Origin: CBFHWY01 sp965659675
GTDB taxonomy: Bacteria; Bacteroidota; Bacteroidia; Flavobacteriales_G; Salibacteraceae
Assembly (NCBI GenBank): GCA_965659675.1
Contig: CBFHWY010000054.1
Span: forward strand, 1 to 19,320
DNA length: 19,320 nucleotides
Reading direction: 5' to 3'
Positions 1 through 6,800 of the stretch are shown here, piece by piece. The notes below the pieces were generated by a model. The model made no database searches, was not told where the DNA came from, and saw only the letters and a program-made list of their open reading frames with translations. Position numbers and translations under genes: made by a program. Numbering within the stretch: position 1 is the stretch's first letter; each line of letters starts with the position of its first letter.

Positions 1-21
1 GCATTTTTTCAAACGCAAAAC

Positions 22-74
22 ACTGGACGAGTAGTTCATGCTGAGCAAGCGCAGCGCGCCGAAGTAAGTCCAGT
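22..74. repeat. Imperfect palindrome, possible dispersed intergenic repeat
   Basis: A perfect 7-base inverted repeat, ACTGGAC at 22-28 and GTCCAGT at 68-74, bounds this segment. The symmetry continues inward with gaps: each arm then carries TA(G/C), TTC and GCTG in the same order when the right arm is read in reverse complement. The arrangement, with TTCATGCTGAGC on one side and GCCGAAG on the other, resembles the palindromic intergenic repeats scattered through many bacterial genomes. Only one copy lies in this window, so its repeat status is inference; the symmetry itself is seen directly. It sits just upstream of a terminator-like hairpin. Confidence 0.4.
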
Positions 75-83
75 TCTGGGTAC

Positions 84-132
84 AAAAACAGAGTGAGTGT
101 GAGAGCGAGAGCGATGACACTCCTCTGTTTTT
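84..132 (+). terminator. Terminator-like hairpin upstream of corA
   Basis: AAAAACAGAG (84-93) pairs perfectly with CTCTGTTTTT (123-132), and GAGTG (95-99) pairs with CACTC (118-122). That gives a 15-bp stem interrupted by one bulged T at 94, with an 18-nt loop. The 3' arm ends in a run of six T (128-133). This fits an intrinsic terminator for a gene ending left of the window on the + strand; the A-run on the 5' arm could also let it work in the other direction. It also shows that the codons before 189 are unlikely to be part of corA. Confidence 0.5.
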
Positions 133-188
133 TCTTCACTCTCAAACCCACACTCATCAATATTCATTCGCTTCCTTATCTTAGACGA

Positions 189-1274
189 ATGACTCAAGAA
201 GCTTCAAAATACCCTCCACAAGAACAAAGATTCTCTTCCACAGCCGGATTACCTCCCGGGACTTTGATGCATGTCGGGAAGAAATTTGAGCAAGACATAA
301 AGATCACTGTCATAGACTACAGCAAGGAGGAAGCCAACCTTCATGAAAATGTGAGTCTTGATAATCTCTCGAATTATAAGGATTCCAATTCAGTTAGCTG
401 GATCAACATTGATGGTTTGCACGATACTAAAGTCATTGCTGAAGTTGGAAAGCTTTTCAACATTCACCCACTTATTCAGGAAGACATCTTAAATACTCGT
501 CAGCGACCAAAAGTCGAGGAAATGGAACATCAGGTCTTTGTTTCCCTGAAAATGCTCGGTATAAATGAGGAAAGGGATGAGATCCTTACAGAACAAGTGA
601 GTTTTGTGATGGGTCCAGGTTATGTAGTCTCATTTCAAGAACAGCAGGGCGACGTTTTTGATGCACTAAGAAGACGTATCCTGAGCAAGCAGGGCATGAT
701 TCTCAAACAGGATTCAGACTTTTTGCTCTATCGATTGATGGATACGATCGTGGATAACTACTTCTTTGTGGCTGAGTTCTTTGGTGAGAGTCTAGAAGAA
801 CTCGAAGACAAGGTGCTTGAGCGACCCGATTCTGATAATCTCCTGCTCATTCAGCGCATGAAAAAACTAATGATCCAATTTAGGCGCAATACAAGTCCAT
901 TGAGAGAGGTGGTTAGTATGATCGATAAGGACGAACATCCCCTGATATCCAAGAATACCAAAAGGTATCTAAGAGACCTGTATGAGCACGTTATTCAAGT
1001 GACGGAGGCCATCGAAACCCAAAGAGATATCATCAATGGGGTAACCGATCTGCACACCTCAGGAATAAACAATCAAATGAATCAGGTCATGCAGGTGCTT
1101 ACCATCATCGCCACGATTTTCATTCCCCTCACATTTATTGCTGGAATTTACGGCATGAACTTCGAAAACATGCCCGAATTGAAATGGGAATACGGCTACT
1201 ATTACGTCTGGGGATTGATCTTTGTGATCTTTGTCCTCATGCTCGTTTACTTCCGACGCAAACGTTGGTTATAA
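189..1274 (+). CDS. corA: CorA-type magnesium/divalent cation transporter
   Basis: Inner-membrane channel of the CorA family, which passes Mg2+ and sometimes Co2+ or Ni2+. The signature is YGMNF near the C-terminus (GMN at residues 322-324 counted from this start), placed as usual between two membrane helices: about 300-321 (ending IPLTFIAGI) and about 335-354. A basic tail ending RRKRWL follows. The long N-terminal cytoplasmic part includes a QEDILNTRQRPK segment typical of the family. I chose the ATG at 189, which gives 361 residues, the usual family size. The frame stays open upstream to a GTG at 93, but that extension lies over a terminator-like hairpin and encodes an implausible leader. 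No Shine-Dalgarno is visible; TATCTTAG lies 4 nt before the ATG. The gene stands alone on this strand and converges on floA. Family assignment is firm; the transported ion is inferred. Confidence 0.93.
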   Translation: MTQEASKYPPQEQRFSSTAGLPPGTLMHVGKKFEQDIKITVIDYSKEEANLHENVSLDNLSNYKDSNSVSWINIDGLHDTKVIAEVGKLFNIHPLIQEDILNTRQRPKVEEMEHQVFVSLKMLGINEERDEILTEQVSFVMGPGYVVSFQEQQGDVFDALRRRILSKQGMILKQDSDFLLYRLMDTIVDNYFFVAEFFGESLEELEDKVLERPDSDNLLLIQRMKKLMIQFRRNTSPLREVVSMIDKDEHPLISKNTKRYLRDLYEHVIQVTEAIETQRDIINGVTDLHTSGINNQMNQVMQVLTIIATIFIPLTFIAGIYGMNFENMPELKWEYGYYYVWGLIFVIFVLMLVYFRRKRWL

Positions 1275-1279
1275 GGACT

Positions 1280-1295
1280 CAGGATCTTAATCCTG
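1280..1295. terminator. Short hairpin at the corA/floA convergent junction
   Basis: CAGGAT (1280-1285) and ATCCTG (1290-1295) form a perfect 6-bp stem with loop CTTA. The loop contains part of the floA stop codon, and the hairpin begins 5 nt after the corA stop. Only 12 nt separate the two convergent genes, so one symmetric hairpin serving both directions is plausible. There is no T-run on either side, so strength as an intrinsic terminator is doubtful. Confidence 0.35.
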
Positions 1296-2327
1296 CTCCC
1301 CTTTGTCTTCTCCGGTAGTGTCCTTAGGCGGCTCCACCTTAGGCTCAGAAATGGATTCTCTCATGCCTGTATCCGCCTGAATATTCTTCATACGATAATA
1401 ATCCATGATACCCATATTTCCACTTCTAAAGGCCTCCGCCATCGCTAATGGAACTTCTGCTTCTGCCTCAATTACTTTTGCTCTGGCTTCCTGAGCTTTC
1501 GCCTTCATCTCCTGCTCCTCTGCAACTGCCATGGCTCTTCTCTCTTCAGCTTTCGCCTGAGCAATGTTCTTATCGGCCATCGCCTGATCAGTTTGAAGCA
1601 CGGCTCCAATGTTCTTTCCAATATCAACATCAGCAATATCAATAGACAATATCTCAAATGCCGTACCTGAATCGAGTCCTCGTTCAAGCACCACCTTGGA
1701 AATAGAATCTGGATTTTCAAGTACCGCCTTATGGGAGGCTGCAGAACCAATACTGGAAACAACTCCCTCACCTACTCTGGCAAGCACGGTATCTTCACCG
1801 GCACCACCCACCAACTGCTTGATGTTGGCTCTAACGGTTACCCTTGCTTTGGCGATCAATTGAATTCCATCTTTAGCAACCGCAGTTACTGGTGGTGTAT
1901 CGATCACTTTTGGATTAACACTCATTTGAACGGCTTCAAATACATCTCTTCCTGCAAGATCAATGGCGGTAGCCATATTGAAATCCAGTGGAATATTTGC
2001 TTTATCTGCCGAGATCAATGCATTCACTACGTTGATCACATTTCCTCCGGCCAAAAAGTGAGCTTCCAATTCATCTCTTCCAAGAACCAATCCCGCTTTT
2101 GTAGCGTTGATCAAGGCTTTGACGATAACACTAGGAGGTACTTTCCTCCAGCGCATTAAGACCAGTTGGATCAAATTGATTCGAACCCCTGACAATAAGG
2201 CGCTGAACCAGAGCCCAACCGGAATAAAATAGAATAGAATATAGAGTCCGATAACAACGGCAACACCCAGTGCGATAACAAGTGCTACGGTTGGAATGGC
2301 CAGGAAAACATTAAGTATTTGATACAT
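1287..2327 (-). CDS. floA: Flotillin-like protein FloA (YqfA/UPF0365 family)
   Basis: Bacterial flotillin-like scaffold of functional membrane microdomains. The N-terminus is a hydrophobic membrane-inserted hairpin (about residues 5-50), followed by an SPFH-like domain holding the highly conserved stretches HFLAGGNV, AIDLAGRDV, AVQMSVNPKV, ARVGEGVVS and DIADVDIGKNIGAVLQTDQA. Next comes an Ala/Glu-rich coiled coil (KNIAQAKAEERRAMAVAEEQ onward) leading to VPLAMAEAFRSGNMG. The match to Bacillus FloA as I remember it is close over almost the whole length. I chose the ATG at 2327 (346 residues); TTG 2336 and GTG 2333 are also in frame and would add three residues. The start lies inside the 3' end of the nfeD gene (17-nt overlap), so the two are co-transcribed and probably translationally coupled. 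NfeD-like proteins are the known partners of this family. The acidic C-terminal tail (EPPKDTTGEDKGEQD) is expected to be cytoplasmic. Confidence 0.94.
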   Translation of the reverse strand: MYQILNVFLAIPTVALVIALGVAVVIGLYILFYFIPVGLWFSALLSGVRINLIQLVLMRWRKVPPSVIVKALINATKAGLVLGRDELEAHFLAGGNVINVVNALISADKANIPLDFNMATAIDLAGRDVFEAVQMSVNPKVIDTPPVTAVAKDGIQLIAKARVTVRANIKQLVGGAGEDTVLARVGEGVVSSIGSAASHKAVLENPDSISKVVLERGLDSGTAFEILSIDIADVDIGKNIGAVLQTDQAMADKNIAQAKAEERRAMAVAEEQEMKAKAQEARAKVIEAEAEVPLAMAEAFRSGNMGIMDYYRMKNIQADTGMRESISEPKVEPPKDTTGEDKGEQD

Positions 2328-2796
2328 CTTCACCAATATTTTTTACTACGATGGAATTTCCTTCAATTTTAAGAATTTCCAGACTCTCACCGTTTTCGAT
2401 TACGTTATTATATGCTTTTACTTCTACAATGACTCGGTCGAAACGCGCTCTTCCCATAGGAGCGATACGTCCCATGGCTTTCCCGCGATCACCCTTCTTC
2501 AGCCCCTGATTGTCTTCTTCAGATCGCGATCGACCTGTTATATTCGATTTAACGCCGAGCTTTATCCAGGTATTCTCCCTAAAAGCCAAAATACCCAGAC
2601 CTAATGATACCAGCGCCCCTGCAGCCAGACTAATATGTCCGTACATTGTTTTCAAGTCATAGGCAAAATAGATCCCTATGATGATGAGCAGAAAACCAAC
2701 GATACCAACAAATCCAATTCCTGGAACTAAAAATATCTCAACAAGAATTAAAATGATGCCCAAAACGATGAGGGCACTGATTCCGACTAGCGTCAC
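2311..2796 (-). CDS. nfeD: NfeD-like membrane protein, short form
   Basis: A 161-residue member of the short NfeD class, which lacks the N-terminal ClpP-type serine protease domain of long NfeD proteins. Three or four hydrophobic segments fill the first half (about 5-24, 27-46 and 55-72, the first two separated by VPGIGF). The second half (about 95-155) is the soluble OB-fold domain: G-rich turns such as KKGDRGKAMGRIAPMGRARFD, then strands ending GNSIVVKNI. These domains pair with flotillin/stomatin proteins and are thought to shape microdomain assembly; floA follows directly and overlaps it. Translation starts at a GTG (2796) that overlaps the TGA of the upstream M48 gene in a GTGA junction, a classic sign of coupling. 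Family is well supported; the biochemical role is inferred from the family. Confidence 0.88.
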   Translation of the reverse strand: MTLVGISALIVLGIILILVEIFLVPGIGFVGIVGFLLIIIGIYFAYDLKTMYGHISLAAGALVSLGLGILAFRENTWIKLGVKSNITGRSRSEEDNQGLKKGDRGKAMGRIAPMGRARFDRVIVEVKAYNNVIENGESLEILKIEGNSIVVKNIGEDVSNT

Positions 2797-3587
2797 TTTT
2801 TTAAGTATTTCTTCGCTTCGGGAAGATACGCTTTTATGTCGTTTATCCGACGTTCGTCGCTAGGGTGTGTACTGAGTAATTCAGGTGGCTTTTGACCTCC
2901 GAGCTGAGACATCCTTTCCCAAAAGCCTATTGCCTCTTCAGGGTCATATCCAGCCATAGCCATAAAGACCAATCCCATTTTATCCGCCTCAGATTCTTGA
3001 TTTCTTGAAAATGCTAAAGCACCCAGGTTAGAACCGAGTCCATATGCCTGATTAAAAATCCCCTGTAAGACCTCGGGTTTTTCCTGCATGGCTGTCGCTA
3101 AACTCATTCCCCCTAACTGAATGGCCAATTGTTGACTCATTCTCTCATTACCATGACGCGCAATGGCATGAGCGATCTCATGAGACATCACTACCGCGAT
3201 TCCATTGTCGTCCTTACAAACTGGGAGAATCCCAGTGTAAAAAACTACTTTACCACCAGGCATACACCAGGCATTTACCAGATCTTCCTGAACCAGGTTA
3301 AAGGCCCATTCGTAGCCTTTGATCCTTTTAGACTGACCATTATTCTTCAGAAATGTCGCCACTGCAGCTGCCATTTCATTCCCGATCCTCTTAATTATTC
3401 TTGTTTGGTCATTATGCTCAGAAACAAGCGGGTTCTCTTTCAGGTATTGATCATACTGGGCGTAACTCATTCCCAACATCTGGCTTTCAGGCAAGAGGTT
3501 CAATTGTCGACGGTTCGTGACCGGAACTTTGGAACAAGAGACCAAAACGATGGTCAGTACCAAGCCATAGATAAAGGACTTTCTCAT
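2793..3587 (-). CDS. M48 family zinc metallopeptidase lipoprotein
   Basis: A 264-residue periplasmic or outer-membrane lipoprotein protease. The N-terminus is a short signal peptide with lipobox LVSC (Cys18 would be lipidated), then SKVPVTNRRQLN, a start common in Bacteroidota M48 lipoproteins. The active-site motif HEIAH is at 136-140 (His136 and His140 bind zinc, Glu137 is catalytic). The third ligand is probably Glu198 in SRNQESEAD. The C-terminus has the STHPSDERRI motif typical of the LoiP/BepA/Oma1-like branch. Relatives degrade or help fold misassembled outer-membrane proteins; which role applies here is inference. It follows clpS after 3 nt and overlaps nfeD by 4 nt, so it sits in one unit with clpS, nfeD and floA, a proteolysis and membrane-quality theme. 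All catalytic residues appear present. Confidence 0.9.
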   Translation of the reverse strand: MRKSFIYGLVLTIVLVSCSKVPVTNRRQLNLLPESQMLGMSYAQYDQYLKENPLVSEHNDQTRIIKRIGNEMAAAVATFLKNNGQSKRIKGYEWAFNLVQEDLVNAWCMPGGKVVFYTGILPVCKDDNGIAVVMSHEIAHAIARHGNERMSQQLAIQLGGMSLATAMQEKPEVLQGIFNQAYGLGSNLGALAFSRNQESEADKMGLVFMAMAGYDPEEAIGFWERMSQLGGQKPPELLSTHPSDERRINDIKAYLPEAKKYLKK

Positions 3588-3590
3588 AGT

Positions 3591-3866
3591 TTACTGGATA
3601 CTTGCTGTGAGCCCTCTGTCTTGCAACTCCATTTTCATGGGCTTCAGGACATCGTAGCTGTCTGTCTTTACCTCACATTTACCCTTAAAATGCGTGATCA
3701 TGGCACACTGTTCTGCCTGAGGATATTCATGATCACAAACCTCTACAAGGGTTTCAATGACAAAATCGAAGGTATTGTGGTCATCATTATGTAAAACGAG
3801 GTTCTTCTCTTTCTCTGTTACAGTCAGTAGCTCTTCAGATTCCTGGATCAGCGTTTTCTCACTCAT
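3591..3866 (-). CDS. clpS: ATP-dependent Clp protease adaptor ClpS
   Basis: A 91-residue cytoplasmic adaptor that delivers N-degron substrates to ClpA/ClpC with ClpP. The N-degron pocket motif NDDHNTFDFV is present (Asn27, Asp28, Asp29), and His59 in THFKGK stands at the same spacing from it as His66 from Asn34 in the E. coli protein. The unstructured N-terminal tail of about 20 residues is the part that enters the AAA+ unfoldase. The C-terminal VKTDSYDVLKPMKMELQDRGL is typical of the family. The start codon is 9 nt after the stop of the 1882-residue gene, and an exact TAAATTTG lies 4 nt before the ATG, so clpS may have its own promoter as well as read-through. The M48 gene follows after 3 nt. 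No ClpA/ClpC gene is in the window. Confidence 0.93.
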   Translation of the reverse strand: MSEKTLIQESEELLTVTEKEKNLVLHNDDHNTFDFVIETLVEVCDHEYPQAEQCAMITHFKGKCEVKTDSYDVLKPMKMELQDRGLTASIQ

Positions 3867-3870
3867 AATG

Positions 3871-3878
3871 CAAATTTA
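3871..3878 (-). promoter_or_regulatory. Candidate -7 promoter element for clpS
   Basis: On the minus strand this reads TAAATTTG, an exact match to the Bacteroidota -7 consensus TAnnTTTG. It overlaps the TAA stop of the 1882-residue gene and is followed by only 4 nt before the clpS ATG, which would give an almost leaderless mRNA. No TTTG -33 element is evident at the usual distance, so this is a motif match only. Confidence 0.35.
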
Positions 3879-6800
3879 ATCACCTGTAAGCTCCTTTGCT
3901 CTTTGAACATCGATTTTTTGTCCGTTCTCATAGGCAACGATAAATGCAGAGCTCAATCCTTCCTGAATGACCTTCTTCTTAAACTCGTTGGCTTCACGAT
4001 AGGTTTTGTAACCTCCCACGACGTATTTGGTCATTCCTCCGTCAGACTTGACATCCAGACCCAAATTACTTAAGCTTAGAATGATCTGGGCATCATTAAC
4101 TGGAACCTCTTCAGCATAAGCACCTACCTGTACCTGATATTCCACTGAAGTGGCACTACCTCCGCCTCCACCGCTTGAACCCGTTGATACAGGAACATCT
4201 CTAGCAAAGGCATTATCACCCTGCTCATCGATGATCTGTTGTGCTCTTTCCGCACTTACCGGTTGACCGTTGTAGAAAATGGTTACAAATGCATCTTCAA
4301 TTCCAATGGCGCGAATTCTATCCTTGGCGGTAGAAGCTTCATCTCGCGAGGAATAAATGCCACAAGTGTATTTAACTAAACCATTCACATCCCTGCTCAC
4401 TAAAGGGGAAAGATTGTAAAGTACACTAGGAGGAACTTCTCTGGAGAACGCCCCAACCTGAACTGTATAGAACAAGCCTTTTACTTCATCCGCCTTAAAT
4501 ACCTGAGCGGGCGCCACAGAACCATCTGGTGCAGTGCCTGCACTTACTCCCTGGGCTATTTGTCCCTGTTCAGCCAATTCTGGACCTGCCCCTTCGATCT
4601 CTCTTGCTCTTGACAAGGTGATCCTCTCCCCGTTAAAATAGGCAACAACAAAAGCGTCTGAGTATCCAATCGCACGGATCTCATTCTTGGCAAGGTTAGC
4701 CGAATTGATACTTTTGAATAAACCGGCCATATACCTGGTTAGACCTCCAGCTGCACTTTCTCCCCTGAGTGGAGCAAAGCCCTTGAACACATCCTGAGGG
4801 ATCTCAAGTCTGAATGCCCCCACCTGCACCATGTAAATAAGACCTTTTGGGATCTTGTTGTTAACAGGTATAGGATTCTTTTCGCTGTATAGGGATTCAT
4901 TGGTTTCTACTTTCTTGTAGATGGCAGTTCTGAGTACATCAGGAACTTCCGCTCTTCCCTGAACAATATCGCTGAACTCATCAGGTGTAAAGGAACTTTT
5001 ACCCAGCGCAGCATCTTTTTGACTCTGATTCGCTAAAGCGGCAATGGCATCTCGTTGAGATTGATCCATGCTAAGCACTTCTGAAATGGCTGCATTGCGC
5101 TGTTTGTTAGCTTCAATAGCTATTTTGTGTGCTTCCTCCTTTTGATTGGCAGCCTTTGAGCGCAGGTTCTGAACTTCAGCTTTAAGAACCTTCACTCTTT
5201 GCTCAGCTTGCTCCTTTTCCTGTGCATCTGTCATAGCAGAAGCCTGAGTAGCCAACTCTTCAGCTTCGGCGGCTTTCATGTTAAATTCCAATTCCATCTT
5301 TAAGGCTTGCTGATAAAGCACTTCTGCTCTTTTGATCTTTCGCTCTGCTTCTTTCGCCTGGGTATCGTACTTAATATACTCTGGACTTTCCTGAATATCC
5401 GCAAGCTGCTCAGGCGAAAGATCAGTTGTTGACTTAGGAAGCTCCAGCTTCGTGCTTTCTTTGAGCATATCAACCTGAGACTCTACAGACTCCATCTCCT
5501 CAGCGAGCGCTTCACTCTTTTCAGCTTCTTGTTGAAGTTTGCTTGCTCTTTCGTCATAAACCTCTGCCCTTTTCAGCAGTCTTCGTTTTTCCTTCTTCTT
5601 TCTTGTGTTCTCCGCCAGAGCTCTTAGGTCTTCAGCATATTGCGCAGTATCAGTAGCCATTTTTTGCAGTTCCTGTGCATTGAGCGAGGCCGTTTCTTTT
5701 GGCGATAGTCCTTGTGTCCCCCCCTGATCATACACATCGACAGCTGAAAGGTTAACTACAGCATCAGACTCTTTCTCTATCTTACTTAATTGGGTCTCAA
5801 GTCCAACGAGCGCTTGCTGCTTATTCTTTAATTCCTCTTCAAGTGGCTTTTTCTTCCAGCCCCAAAAAGTATTGTCCAATTCACTTTCAAGTGCTGTGAT
5901 CTCATCTTGCTCATCAGCAATTTCACGTTTCTTATCTGATATTCGCTCTTGCGTCAATTTCTTTATCGGCTGCACCTTGTTACTCACCTGAGCTTCTACT
6001 TCTTCCGAAGGCACAAATCGAGCAGATGGGTTCAACTTCTGAACTATTGCTTCCTCATCACCCTCCAGAATGAGCTCCTTGGCTTTTTCTGGGTCTTTGA
6101 TCTGTTCTTGAGCCTGTCTAAGCTCCAGATCTCCCTCCTGTGCCGCAGGTTGATCCGATTTCGCTGTCTCAGCTAATCCATCGCCATCATCTGAACCTGA
6201 GGTCGGTGTCTGAGTAGCATCAGCTTGTTCAGCCAGAGCCTCATTCTCCGTCGGGCTAATTTCATCATTTGCGGATTCACTATTTGCTTGCTGAGCATCG
6301 CTGGGCTCCTGGGTAGTTTGATCGCCATCTTCTTCATCTCTGACTTCGCCTTCCTGCGGCTCATTAGGTTCAGTTGCTGAAGCTTGTGTATCAGTCTGTT
6401 CTTGTGCGCCAGTCTGTTCTTGTGCGTCGGGCTGAACATCAGAAGTTACATCCTGTTCCTGGCGCGTCTCCTCTTTCTGCTCATATGCAAGCAATTCCTG
6501 TTCTTTTCCCGCTCTGATTTGCGCTAAGACCTGCTCGAGATCTTTGCCTTCCTCTGCCGCTTTGGTATTGAGGTTATTGTCAATATTGGCAAGCTGTTGT
6601 TCCTTGACTTTCAATAACTTTCTTAAGCTAGACTTTCTGGTCTGAATGGCTTCCTTTTTTTCAGGATCAGTACTGGTTCTCTCGAGGCTATCCAGATAAT
6701 CGTATTCATCCTTGATATCACTGACCCAATCCTCATTGAGCACCTTCATTTTGGCGGTACGCACAAATTCATCCTGCTCTTCCGCAACAGTTAGAAAATC

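Noticed and set aside
2..34. Possible last codons (HFFKRKTLDE, stop TAG) of a + strand gene entering from the left
   Set aside because: It fits a gene ending before the terminator at 84-132, but ten codons with no recognisable motif are not enough; frame 1 is also open, to a TGA at 94-96.
93..188. Extended N-terminus of corA from GTG 93 or ATG 114
   Set aside because: The stretch overlaps a strong hairpin with a T-run and encodes a leader unlike CorA; the ATG at 189 gives the usual family length.
1448..2159. Open frames on the + strand opposite floA
   Set aside because: Low-complexity, Leu/Ser/Pro-rich or Cys-rich translations antisense to a strongly conserved gene; no homology features.
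2327..2336. TTG 2336 or GTG 2333 as the floA start
   Set aside because: The ATG at 2327 gives the family-typical N-terminus; the longer forms add only three residues and use rarer starts.
3129..3794. 221-codon + strand open frame across the M48 and clpS genes
   Set aside because: It spans two well-supported genes on the other strand and shows no domain or signal pattern.
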